Shown: positions 1 to 7,248 of the stretch, piece by piece
How the letters are laid out: each line of letters opens with the position of its first letter
Position numbering within the stretch: position 1 is the stretch's first letter
Origin: Bacteroidales bacterium
GTDB lineage: Bacteria; Bacteroidota; Bacteroidia; Bacteroidales; VadinHA17
Assembly (NCBI GenBank): GCA_024763075.1
Contig: JANTGF010000033.1
Span: forward strand, 1-42,938
Length of the DNA stretch: 42,938 nt
Direction of reading: 5' to 3'
Translations under genes and position numbers: made by a program
The notes under the pieces: model-generated
What the model was told of the DNA's origin: nothing
Database searches by the model: none
Seen by the model: the letters and a program-made list of their open reading frames with translations, nothing else

Positions 1-149
1 AGAAAGATATATATGAAATTCCGGAAGCACACCAAAAACTGGTAATGGAGCGTTTTGACAAAGTACGCAAGAACCCGGAAAGGCTTTTAGATTGGGAGGA
101 AGCTAAGAAAACCACCGCTGCCCCACGAATCCATTTGTGTGGCAACTAA
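1..149 (+). CDS. C-terminal fragment of a probable addiction-module antitoxin (partial at window edge)
   Basis: A reading frame is open from base 3 and ends at TAA 147-149, giving 48 visible residues; its start lies outside the window. The segment IPEAHQKLVMERFDKVRKNP followed by LLDWEEAKK resembles the C-terminal end of the short 'putative addiction module component' antitoxins of Bacteroidota, which usually precede a RelE/ParE-type toxin gene. In the family the protein normally stops just after the DWEEAKK-like stretch. Here it continues with an unrelated tail (TTAAPRIHLCGN), and no toxin frame follows in the next 500 bases. That suggests the gene end and partner were replaced by the repeat-rich DNA that begins here. 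The family call rests on recognition of one short motif and is tentative. Confidence 0.5.
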   Translation, partial: KDIYEIPEAHQKLVMERFDKVRKNPERLLDWEEAKKTTAAPRIHLCGN

Positions 150-249
150 GGAATCCACGCCAGCAGTATAATTTATTTATGCTTCTTATCATTTTTTGCT
201 TGTCCAAAAAACCCCGCCTGCGGAACGGGCAGGGAAACAATAAAAGATA

Positions 250-351
250 CCGGAAACACCAAATTCTGTATGGTCGCCTTTCCCCACAGGCCTCCTGTAC
301 ACACAGGCATTCCTTTGGGCCTGACCATACAGAATTTCGCACCGTTTCCGG
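250..351. repeat. Long imperfect inverted repeat (stem-loop of about 100 nt)
   Basis: The arm at 250-275 (CCGGAAACACC then AAATTCTGTATGGTC) pairs with 323-351 (GACCATACAGAATTT then CACCGTTTCCGG). The inner 15 bp match almost perfectly and the outer part pairs with a small bulge. The 47-nt loop contains its own CAGG/CCTG pairings. There is no T-run, so it is not an ordinary terminator. It could be a remnant of a small mobile element or a structured RNA. Confidence 0.7.
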
Positions 352-374
352 AATAGCCTGCCCACGATTGCATT

Positions 375-530
375 TCGTTTGCTATGCAAAACCAGTAAAA
401 TAACGGATACTATTACAAATATCCATAAGAAAAATCCTTTGCATTAATATTAAAAGGTAGAGACACGATGCGTCATGTCTCCTGCGTTTATAATATTTAT
501 TTGCTGGATATGGGTTTAGATTTGTAAAGT
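375..530 (+). repeat. Dispersed repeat, left flank plus hairpin unit (first copy)
   Basis: Bases 375-454 match the reverse complement of the right window end (42857-42938), starting with the shared TTCGTTTGCTATGCAA. They lead into the hairpin GGTAGAGACACGATG-CGTCATGTCTCCTGC (455-485) and the conserved tail ending in GGATATGGGTTTAG (about 509-522). In the right copy this hairpin runs straight into the repeat core. Here it is followed by the MNT/HEPN segment, and a second hairpin copy resumes at 1578. Confidence 0.8.
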
Positions 531-689
531 TAGCTGTGGTACGTGATTACAACCGGAATGAAGTGTAGCTCAGCAAAGCGAAATCAGCACCTCCGAGGGT
601 TTGCAATCTTTTTTAATTTAGAAACTTTTAAAAACAAGATAATTTTTTTACTATTTGAAAAAATTAATATTGGTAGCTGCACTATGTTA

Positions 690-1088
690 TTATTCACGTA
701 AATTTATCAATCTTTCAACGAGGATTTTAATTTCCTTGGTGATATCAATATATTCTTTTGTCTCCTTCACTTCAGGAATAAAGAAATCATCCGGGTAACG
801 AACAGAAACACCAAAATCCGTAAGGCTTTTTAAATCAATCTCAAAAAAAGAGGGACTGAATTTTTGACATTTCATTAGTAAATAATCCAGGTCATGGGTC
901 CTTGGGAAGTCATAGTCATTAAAGATCAAAAAAGCTTTCAGAAATTTTTCTACGGCTTGCTGAGCATGATAACAGATAGTACTTGTATAATTTTCCAGGT
1001 CAAGGCTTGCAAGACTGTTCATTACTGCCAGATCTTCATCTGCACGAAATAATCATTGTTTTATATATTCTGCCCTCTCCTTTGTCAT
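690..1088 (-). pseudogene. HEPN-domain protein with an in-frame nonsense codon (toxin-like partner of MNT)
   Basis: HEPN proteins (PF05168 type) are helical proteins, many of them RNases or their relatives, often encoded beside a minimal nucleotidyltransferase. The full frame starts at ATG 1086-1088, which overlaps the MNT stop codon as ATGA, the usual coupled arrangement. It would encode 132 residues, but codon 12 is TGA (1053-1055), within KQ-stop-LFRADEDL. Relatives have Trp there (the W of the N-terminal 'WL.KA..DL' motif), so TGG to TGA is the simplest explanation. After the stop, the HEPN core CYHAQQAVEKFLKAFL and HDLDYLL are intact. Internal ATG 1020-1022 could still make a 110-residue protein missing most of helix 1. 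No clear R-x4-6-H RNase motif is visible; the segment VRYPDD is typical of the non-HepT subgroup. Loss of function is inferred. Confidence 0.8.
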
Positions 1089-1402
1089 AGCCAGATAGCA
1101 TCTTTCATAATATTACGAATAAGGTGGCCGGGTAATTTCTTTTTCGTTTCAATATCATTTTTACTTTGGATTAAAACATCAGAGCGAATACCATATTTCA
1201 ACAATGCTTTTCTAATAGAGGTTTTGACAGGGAATTTTTCTTTAGGAGTAAGAAATCGTTCTGTAATTACAAGGATATCATAATCACTTTCATCCCCTGA
1301 GTCTGATTTGGACCTGGAACCAAATAACCTCACTTCAGCATCATCCAAATATGCTTTTACAGTTATTTTAATAAGATGCAGATTTTTTTTCATATTTTCC
1401 AT
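1085..1402 (-). CDS. MNT-domain nucleotidyltransferase (antitoxin-type partner of HEPN)
   Basis: This is a minimal nucleotidyltransferase of 105 residues. It has the polymerase-beta-fold signature LFGSR followed, after the standard ten-residue spacing, by SDYDILV: GS binds the nucleotide phosphate and the D-x-D pair binds metal. In characterised MNT/HEPN pairs, MNT proteins act as antitoxins that can AMPylate the HEPN partner. The stop codon overlaps the ATG of the HEPN gene (ATGA at 1085-1088), so the two form one translationally coupled unit. Starts at 1402 or at the second Met (1393) are both possible. A TATTTTTG -7 box lies 17 bases upstream on the minus strand. The pair sits between two direct copies of the hairpin repeat (455-485 and 1578-1608), which suggests accessory DNA. 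The MNT gene looks intact although its partner is damaged. Confidence 0.85.
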   Translation of the reverse strand: MENMKKNLHLIKITVKAYLDDAEVRLFGSRSKSDSGDESDYDILVITERFLTPKEKFPVKTSIRKALLKYGIRSDVLIQSKNDIETKKKLPGHLIRNIMKDAIWL

Positions 1403-1418
1403 ATTCCTCTATTTTAAA

Positions 1419-1426
1419 CAAAAATA
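1419..1426 (-). promoter_or_regulatory. Candidate promoter -7 box for the MNT/HEPN pair
   Basis: Minus-strand TATTTTTG matches the Bacteroidota TAnnTTTG -7 consensus, 17 bases before the first ATG. A TTG lies about 23 bases further upstream, slightly beyond the usual 19-21 spacing. Confidence 0.35.
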
Positions 1427-1577
1427 ATGAAATTTTCCAAACCATAAGTCAATGATTTAAATTACTGTTTGGTTTTTTAGGGGATCATTAGGCATTCTGA
1501 TGACCAGAAAAATAATGCATTGCTAATAACAATTTTCGAAATTCAAGAAAACAAAAAAAGTGCCACACATTTTTAAA

Positions 1578-2030
1578 AGCTAGACACATGATGCAGCGTG
1601 TCTCCTGCTTTTAGGAGATTTGATTGCGGGATATGGGTTATAGAATTTGCCCGGTAAGAAACATATTAGATTAGGATTATTAGGTTAGTCCATGCGATGA
1701 GAATCGTGCGGTAGTGTTTTGGGAGATTATCAGTTCTCCTGTAAGTTTCCGGTTTTGACACGGATTTTGCACTCTACCACACAGTGCCCCCTCAACGGCA
1801 AAATCCCCGCCAAAACCTTTTTCCCGTGTTTCCTCAAACCCCGGGTTGAAACCCGGGGTTAATAATATTCAACCACTCCGTGGTTGTGACCTGAATACCA
1901 CATGATACATTCGAGCAACATCGGATTAATGAGTTCTGTTAAGACATCAGATGCATTGAAAAATGCTTCGCAAATAATGTTGGTAGAGACACGATGCATC
2001 GTGTCTCTACCTTTTAGGAGATATGCGGGT
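1578..2030 (+). repeat. Dispersed palindrome-rich repeat, left copy (hairpin-core-hairpin)
   Basis: This copy has a hairpin at 1578-1608 (AGACACATGATG/CAGCGTGTCT), a tail with GCGGGATATGGGTTATAG, and a core from about 1748. The core contains the inverted repeat AACCCCGGGTT-GA-AACCCGGGGTT (1837-1860) and the hairpin CAACCAC-TCC-GTGGTTG (1870-1886). A perfect 30-nt palindrome closes it at 1982-2011 (GGTAGAGACACGATG and its reverse complement). The whole block matches the reverse complement of 42405-42856; the core, about 1748-1965 against 42460-42680, differs by only scattered bases. Non-coding, function unknown. Palindromic dispersed repeats of this kind can be substrates of REP-associated (RAYT) transposases, but none is present here. 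Confidence 0.85.
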
Positions 2031-2106
2031 TTGGATTTGTATTGTAAGTTGTAACAATGATTGTAAATCAGTGACAGCAAGGATAAAATATAAATAAATC
2101 CTGATT

Positions 2107-2796
2107 TTACCGGCCGGGTTCTTCTCTTTTTGCTCCTTCAACCACCACCACAATTTCTCCTTTTACCTTTTTGGTTTCAAAGATCAGGATTAGTTCTCCA
2201 AGGGTTCCCCGGAGGGTTTCTTCATAGATTTTACTCAGTTCTCTGGAGACAGAAGCCTTTCTTTCCGGTCCGAGAAATTCCGCAAGTTGTTGCAGAAATT
2301 TAAGGATTCGAAAAGGAGACTCATAAAAGATAAGGGTTCTTTCTTCTGTTACCAGTTCCTTCAATCGTTTTGTCCTGCCTTTTTTTACAGGAAGAAATCC
2401 TTCGAAGCAAAACTTATCGGAAGGAAGACCCGAAACCACCAGTGCTGGAACAAAAGCCGTCGGACCCGGCAGGCATTCCACATCAAGCCCTTCTTCAATG
2501 CAGGCACGAACCAAAAAGAATCCGGGATCAGAAATACCCGGAGTACCTGCATCGGTTACCAGGGCAATAACATTGCCCTGCTTTAACTGTTCAAGGATCC
2601 GTGGAGTGGTGGAATGCTCATTGAATTTATGATGAGCTGTAATTTTCTTACTAATTTTCAGGTGTTTCAGAAGTATCCCTGTTTTTCTGGTATCCTCCGC
2701 CAGTATCATATCTGCTTCAGATAAGGCAGTAACCGCCCTAAAAGTGATATCTTTCAAATTGCCAATGGGAGTAGGTACCAGAATAAGTTTACCCAT
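2107..2796 (-). CDS. rsmI: 16S rRNA (cytidine-1402-2'-O)-methyltransferase RsmI
   Basis: RsmI uses S-adenosylmethionine to 2'-O-methylate C1402 of 16S rRNA in the decoding centre. The protein is 229 residues from the chosen ATG at 2796, which places the family's N-terminal strand LILVPTPIGNL directly after the start. Other tetrapyrrole-methylase-fold signatures are LAEDTRKTGILLKHL, VTDAGTPGISDPG and LPGPTAFVPALVVSGL. The frame is open upstream to 2832, but that extension lies inside the preceding gene and adds a non-family sequence. The chosen start overlaps that gene's stop by 8 bases, suggesting co-translation. The C-terminus (VVVEGAKREEPGR) is close to the usual end of the family, so the protein appears complete. 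Confidence 0.95.
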   Translation of the reverse strand: MGKLILVPTPIGNLKDITFRAVTALSEADMILAEDTRKTGILLKHLKISKKITAHHKFNEHSTTPRILEQLKQGNVIALVTDAGTPGISDPGFFLVRACIEEGLDVECLPGPTAFVPALVVSGLPSDKFCFEGFLPVKKGRTKRLKELVTEERTLIFYESPFRILKFLQQLAEFLGPERKASVSRELSKIYEETLRGTLGELILIFETKKVKGEIVVVVEGAKREEPGR

Positions 2797-3676
2797 CTGT
2801 TTTGGTTTTGAGTTTTCGCCGGGTAAGGTCAAGCAATTGTTGTACCAGTTTATTCTCTGTGTCCAGTGAAAAATTATCTTTCAGATATTCGGCTGCTTTT
2901 TGTTCGGAATCAACCTTATTTAAAAACTCAATCGCTTTTGAATACATTCCGTTGTCACCGGAGAAAAGTTCCCGGATGTACCTGAATTTATCGTTGAGGC
3001 CAATGGATGAAGCAATATCGGTAATGGCTTTATTATGAAATTGGGCTGAAATATCAGGTTTTACCCTTTGTTTTTGCAGCGATTCATTCCTGTATTTTTG
3101 CTTATTCTTATACATGTCAGAAACTACTTCTTTTGAAGAAGCGTCCGGGTGAGTTTTTATCGCAGTTGTCATATTCTCTTTTTCTTTTTTCAAAATTTCC
3201 TTCTCCTTATTTTTCTCTTTCTTTTCAGTTTCCGGTTTCTTTTCTTTTATACTCTTCGGACCGGATTTTGTTTCCGGTTCCGGAATTATATTTTCTTTTA
3301 CTTCACCATTGTTATCGGTAAGGTCTGGAATCTCTTCCTTTTCTGGTTTTTCTTTTATTTTATCCTCCTGCATAATCCGGATCTCTTCCTGGGCCGGTTC
3401 ATTTGTTCCTGTCTCTCCTTCCGGTTCAGGAACCAGTGCCTCTATTACTTCAAAATTTTTTTCAAATTCAGTACGTTCATTTTCAACTGATTCATCCTCT
3501 CCTACAGGTTTTTTCTTATCAAGTTCCAAAAGAGACAGATACAATCCCTGGATCCTGGCTTTTAATATATCAACCTCAATCCGGCTGATTCCATTATTAT
3601 TTTTTATAATCTCCAGTAAATTATTGATATCTTGTATATCTTTAGAAAGATTTTCTATTTTATCTTTGAACTTCAT
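2789..3676 (-). CDS. Conserved Bacteroidota coiled-coil protein with Lys/Glu-rich linker
   Basis: This is a 295-residue cytoplasmic protein with no signal peptide. It has three parts. The N-terminal helix (about 1-60) includes the segment SRIEVDILKARIQGLYLSLL. A long low-complexity linker rich in Lys, Glu and Pro (about 65-190) follows. The globular C-terminal helical part (about 210-290) includes LNDKFRYIRELFSGDNGMYS and ends in LLDLTRRKLKTK. I recognise this architecture from proteins encoded beside rsmI or tdk in other Bacteroidota, but I know of no proven function. It lies immediately upstream of rsmI, overlaps it by 8 bases, and is divergent from tdk. A -7 box (TAACTTTG, minus strand) sits 36 bases before its ATG. 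Confidence 0.75.
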   Translation of the reverse strand: MKFKDKIENLSKDIQDINNLLEIIKNNNGISRIEVDILKARIQGLYLSLLELDKKKPVGEDESVENERTEFEKNFEVIEALVPEPEGETGTNEPAQEEIRIMQEDKIKEKPEKEEIPDLTDNNGEVKENIIPEPETKSGPKSIKEKKPETEKKEKNKEKEILKKEKENMTTAIKTHPDASSKEVVSDMYKNKQKYRNESLQKQRVKPDISAQFHNKAITDIASSIGLNDKFRYIRELFSGDNGMYSKAIEFLNKVDSEQKAAEYLKDNFSLDTENKLVQQLLDLTRRKLKTKTDG

Positions 3677-3711
3677 AATAATATCAAATAACAGGTTTTT
3701 TGTTTACCTCA

Positions 3712-3719
3712 CAAAGTTA
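3712..3719 (-). promoter_or_regulatory. Candidate -7 promoter box for the coiled-coil/rsmI operon
   Basis: Minus-strand TAACTTTG fits TAnnTTTG and lies 36 bases upstream of the ATG at 3676, inside the 71-base divergent spacer shared with tdk. No TTG was found at the ideal -33 distance. Confidence 0.35.
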
Positions 3720-3747
3720 ACGATAATAAGTAAGAAAAAATTATCCG

Positions 3748-4332
3748 ATGTTTATAGAAAGATCTCTGGGGGATAGTAAAAAAAGAGGCTCAATTGAAGT
3801 GATTGCCGGTTCCATGTTTTCCGGAAAAACGGAGGAACTGATCCGGCGTTTGAAACGGGCAAAACTGGCAAACCAGAATGTAGAAATCTTTAAACCAAAA
3901 ACCGATACCCGTTACTCTGCCAGAGAAGTGGTTTCACACGATGCAAGAGCCATACCGTCCACGCCGGTTGAAACCGCGTCCTCTATTTTGCTTCTTGCTT
4001 CAAATGTGGAAGTGGTGGGCATTGATGAAGCCCAGTTTTTTGATGATGCATTGGTAGATGTATGTACTAAACTGGCAGACAGTGGAGTGAGGGTTATTGC
4101 AGCCGGACTGGATATGGATTATCTTGGCAAACCTTTTGGCCCGATGCCAGGTTTACTTGCCATTGCCGAAGAAGTAACAAAAGTTCATGCAATTTGTATG
4201 CGATGCGGCAGTCTGGCTTCTTATTCATACCGGATTGCCGATAGCGACAAACAGGTATTATTGGGAGAAAAAGATAATTACGAGCCACTGTGCAGGGAAT
4301 GTTTCGTGAAGGCTATGAATGAAAATCAATGA
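3748..4332 (+). CDS. tdk: Thymidine kinase (type II)
   Basis: Thymidine kinase phosphorylates thymidine to dTMP with ATP in the pyrimidine salvage pathway. The 194-residue protein has the Walker A loop GSMFSGKT (residues 21-28), the Walker B/catalytic stretch IDEAQFF (92-98, with Glu94 the likely base), the lasso-loop segment, and a structural zinc site made by Cys150/Cys153 (CMRC) and Cys182/Cys185 (CREC). Length and motif order are normal for the bacterial tetrameric enzyme. The start gives a short leader followed by [12 protein letters not shown], the usual Bacteroidota N-terminus. It is divergent from the coiled-coil/rsmI unit and 56 bases upstream of murF-alr on the same strand. Confidence 0.97.
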   Translation: MFIERSLGDSKKRGSIEVIAGSMFSGKTEELIRRLKRAKLANQNVEIFKPKTDTRYSAREVVSHDARAIPSTPVETASSILLLASNVEVVGIDEAQFFDDALVDVCTKLADSGVRVIAAGLDMDYLGKPFGPMPGLLAIAEEVTKVHAICMRCGSLASYSYRIADSDKQVLLGEKDNYEPLCRECFVKAMNENQ

Positions 4333-4388
4333 GTTATTGATAAAATGAGAGAATGCTTTAATGTTATGAATAAAATAAAAACATCGGC

Positions 4389-6854
4389 GTGAAACTACGG
4401 ATTGATGAAATAGTGAAAATAGTTGAGGGGAAACTTTTCGGAAAGGAGAACAGAAGTATTTCTCAGATTCTTACCGATAGCCGTTCCTATTGTATCCCAG
4501 GGGAAACCGCATTTTTTGCACTGAAAGGGCCCTTTCATAATGGTCATGAGTTTATCCAGCAACTTAAGGGAAAAGGGGTAAACTGTTTTATAGTAAGTGA
4601 AAAACCTGAAGAGAGTAGCATCGGGAAAGAAAACAGTTTTATCCTTGTGAACGATACCCTTTCCGCGCTTCAAAAGATTGCGGCTTTTAACAGAAAGTTG
4701 TTCAGGAAACCACTGATCTCAATTACCGGAAGTAATGGAAAGACTATTATTAAGGAATGGCTCTCTCAAATTTTATCCATTGATAATAAGGTGATTCGTA
4801 GCCCTAAGAGTTATAATTCACAAATTGGAGTACCTCTTTCCCTGTGGCTTTTGGATAATAATTTTGATTATGGAATTATTGAGGCAGGAATATCAATGCC
4901 AGGGGAAATGGAGAAGCTCGAAAAAATGATAAACCCGGATATTGGCATCATTTCCAACATTGGGGAGGCCCATCAGGAGAATTTTAGAAGTACGGAGGAA
5001 AAACTCAGAGAAAAGATCCGGCTTTTTATAAATACTGAGACCCTGATTTACTGCCGGGATCATCAGATCATCCATCAAATTATTGAAGAGGAATTTCAAA
5101 ATCAAAAAAAGAAAACGATCAACTGGTCATTTAAAGAAAATGCCGATCTTATCATCCTTTCTGTTGAAAGACACAAAAGAAAAACGGTATTGGAGGGTGA
5201 ATATGAAAAAAAGTTCTTCTCTTTTGAGATTCCGTTTACCGACCAGGCTTCCATTGAAAATGCTGTGCATGTATGGTTAACTTTAAGAGTTCTGAACATT
5301 CCGCAGGAAACTATCTCTGCCGGAATGAAAGCACTTGAACCAGTTGCAATGCGGTTGGAACTAAAAAAGGGAATCAACAATTGCACTATTATTAATGATA
5401 GTTATAATTCCGACCTGGCTTCTCTTTCCATTGCTCTGGATTTTTTGAATTTGCAACATCAGCAGGAAAAGAAAACGCTTATTCTTTCTGATATCTTTCA
5501 GAGTGGAAGAACAGAATCCGATCTTTATAACCGGGTTTCAGATATGATACGGGAGCAGAAGATTGATCAGTTTATTGGTATTGGAGAGGCCATATACCGT
5601 AATGCCGGTAATTTTCGTGGTAATAAGAAGTTCTTTAAATCAACCGGAGAGTTTCTGAAATATTTTTCCAGAAATCATTTCCGTAATGAGCTGATCCTTA
5701 TAAAAGGAGCCCGGAATTTTGAATTTGAAAAGATTTCTGAATTGCTTGAATTCCAGACACATGAGACTGTTCTGAAAATTAATCTGAATGCCATTGTGAA
5801 CAACTTGAATTATTTCAGGAGCCTGCTAAAACCGGAAACAAAAATTATGGCTATGGTAAAAGCTTTTGCCTATGGAAGTGGCTCAGTTGAACTGGCAAAC
5901 ATACTTGAATTTCATCATGCTGATTATCTGGCTGTTGCATTTGCAGATGAAGGAGTGGCTTTAAGGGAGGATGGAATCAGTCTGCCAATTATGGTAATGA
6001 GCCCAAAACCGGGGAATATGCATATACTTACCCGGTACTCACTTGAGCCTGAGATCTTCAACCTGAAAATTTTCCGGGCTTTTGTTAAGCATTTGAGAAA
6101 ATCCGGAATACATTCCTATCCAATCCACATTAAAATTGATACAGGGATGCATCGTCTGGGTTTTCTACCTTCAGAGATTGATGACCTGCTGGAAGAAATT
6201 GCAAATTCAAATGAGGTAGAGGTAAAAAGCGTTTTCTCACATCTTGCAGGAAGTGAAGATCCTGCTCTGGATACCTTTACCTTTCAGCAAATTGAGCAAA
6301 TTAAAAAAGTCAGAGAAAAGTTTAGCATAAGACTATCCGGTCATCACATTCTGTATCATATTTTAAATTCTGCCGGAATTGAACGTTTCCCGGAAGCACA
6401 ATTTGATATGGTCCGCCTGGGTATAGGATTGCACGGTATCACTCACCAAATATCCACGCCCCTGATACCCGTCAGCACCTTTACCAGTACCATTACTCAA
6501 ACACGTAGATTAGAGGTCGGTGAATCAGTTGGTTACGCACGAAAGGAAATGGCAACCACTAAAATGGAAATTGGTATAATCCCGGTTGGATATGCTGACG
6601 GACTAAACCGGAAACTGGGAAACAGGAATGGTTTTGTTTTTATAAATAATCATAGAGTTCCTGTAATTGGAGATATCTGTATGGATATGTGTATGGTGGA
6701 TATTACCGGTTTAAACATCTCCGAAGGTGATCAGGTGGAGATCTTTGGCAGGAATATCCGGATACAGGAAATCTCCTCTGTATTAGACACCATACCCTAC
6801 GAAGTTTTAACAGCTATTTCGGGGAGGGTAAAACGTGTTTATGTGCAGGAGTAA
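4389..6854 (+). CDS. murF-alr: Bifunctional MurF ligase / alanine racemase fusion
   Basis: This is a single 821-residue protein. The N-terminal half is MurF, which adds D-Ala-D-Ala to UDP-MurNAc-tripeptide: Mur ligase N-domain (about 1-100), ATP loop GSNGKT (114-119), central and C-terminal ligase domains to about 450, with NDSYNSD in the C-terminal part. The second half (about 455-821) is a PLP-dependent alanine racemase: PLP-binding Lys491 in MAMVKAFAYGSG, substrate-side Tyr716 in VGYARK, then IPVGYADG and ICMDMCMVD. One polypeptide thus makes D-Ala and couples the dipeptide to the wall precursor; the dipeptide-forming ddl lies at 20554. This fusion is established in Bacteroidota. Translation starts at GTG (4389-4391), since no ATG lies close to the family N-terminus. 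The ATP loop has Ile after GKT where Thr is usual. Confidence 0.95.
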   Translation: MKLRIDEIVKIVEGKLFGKENRSISQILTDSRSYCIPGETAFFALKGPFHNGHEFIQQLKGKGVNCFIVSEKPEESSIGKENSFILVNDTLSALQKIAAFNRKLFRKPLISITGSNGKTIIKEWLSQILSIDNKVIRSPKSYNSQIGVPLSLWLLDNNFDYGIIEAGISMPGEMEKLEKMINPDIGIISNIGEAHQENFRSTEEKLREKIRLFINTETLIYCRDHQIIHQIIEEEFQNQKKKTINWSFKENADLIILSVERHKRKTVLEGEYEKKFFSFEIPFTDQASIENAVHVWLTLRVLNIPQETISAGMKALEPVAMRLELKKGINNCTIINDSYNSDLASLSIALDFLNLQHQQEKKTLILSDIFQSGRTESDLYNRVSDMIREQKIDQFIGIGEAIYRNAGNFRGNKKFFKSTGEFLKYFSRNHFRNELILIKGARNFEFEKISELLEFQTHETVLKINLNAIVNNLNYFRSLLKPETKIMAMVKAFAYGSGSVELANILEFHHADYLAVAFADEGVALREDGISLPIMVMSPKPGNMHILTRYSLEPEIFNLKIFRAFVKHLRKSGIHSYPIHIKIDTGMHRLGFLPSEIDDLLEEIANSNEVEVKSVFSHLAGSEDPALDTFTFQQIEQIKKVREKFSIRLSGHHILYHILNSAGIERFPEAQFDMVRLGIGLHGITHQISTPLIPVSTFTSTITQTRRLEVGESVGYARKEMATTKMEIGIIPVGYADGLNRKLGNRNGFVFINNHRVPVIGDICMDMCMVDITGLNISEGDQVEIFGRNIRIQEISSVLDTIPYEVLTAISGRVKRVYVQE

Positions 6855-6918
6855 ATCCTTCTTCGCTATCACCTTCGCAATAACTACGGAGATCAAAGAA
6901 TGCTTCGAAGGATAAAAA

Positions 6919-6946
6919 GGCAGAAGGCAGAAGGCAGAAGGCAGAA
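6919..6946. repeat. 7-bp tandem repeat, four copies
   Basis: Four perfect copies of GGCAGAA followed by a partial fifth (GGA). It is intergenic, so copy-number change would not alter a reading frame. It is likely a slippage-prone simple repeat. Confidence 0.85.
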
Positions 6947-7170
6947 GGAAATCCACCTGTGCAAAGAAATCAAAAAACAATTAACAGGAAATCATAAGGA
7001 CGGAGGATAAAAACGGGAGAAGAGACCGAAAATGAATGTGTTGTGGATGACTATTGTTTGAAAGACTCCTTTTAGAATTACAGAAAAGTTATATGTGTGT
7101 GACTTTGGACAATTTTTATGATAGTCAAGGTAAGGTAGTGTTAAGTCGATTATATTATGACGTTACTATT

Positions 7171-7248
7171 TCATTTCGAAGGAAGTATGACTGAGAAATC
7201 TTTGAATTAAAGGAGATTTCTCACCATCGTTCCTCAGGTTCGAAATGA
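7171..7248. repeat. REP-like stem-loop
   Basis: The ends TCATTTCGAA (7171-7180) and TTCGAAATGA (7239-7248) are exact reverse complements. An inner pair GAGAAATCT/AGATTTCTC (about 7193-7201 and 7214-7222) extends the structure. It resembles short palindromic intergenic repeats that are common in Bacteroidota genomes; only one copy is seen here. Confidence 0.7.

Larger units (their letters stand above)
150..689. other. Gene-free repeat-rich spacer, left edge
   Basis: No convincing gene is present. It holds a long inverted repeat (250-351), a short CCTGC/GCAGG hairpin near 216-236, the flank and hairpin of a dispersed repeat (375-530), and about 150 bases of AT-rich sequence before the HEPN stop codon. 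An open frame at 137-403 has no family resemblance and crosses the inverted repeat, so I treat it as chance. Confidence 0.6.
1403..2106. other. Gene-free repeat region between MNT gene and rsmI
   Basis: Bases 1403-1577 are AT-rich and hold the MNT promoter candidate. Bases 1578-2030 are the left copy of the dispersed repeat, and 2031-2106 is spacer before the rsmI stop. The 73-residue minus-strand frame at 1859-2080 lies across the repeat palindromes and resembles no family, so I do not call it. Confidence 0.7.

Noticed and set aside
137-403. 88-codon frame after the antitoxin fragment, considered as the missing toxin
   Set aside because: It has no RelE/ParE-like features and crosses the long inverted repeat.
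540-610. Possible tRNA-like or attC-like hairpin (CGGA...TCCG ends)
   Set aside because: No cloverleaf can be drawn and the pairing is too weak to support any RNA or recombination site.
1859-2080. 73-codon minus-strand frame in the left repeat
   Set aside because: It runs through the repeat palindromes, and the inverted copy at the right edge does not keep the same frame cleanly.
2797-2832. Longer rsmI start giving 12 extra residues
   Set aside because: The extension lies fully inside the upstream gene and precedes the usual family N-terminus MGKLILVPTPIGNL.
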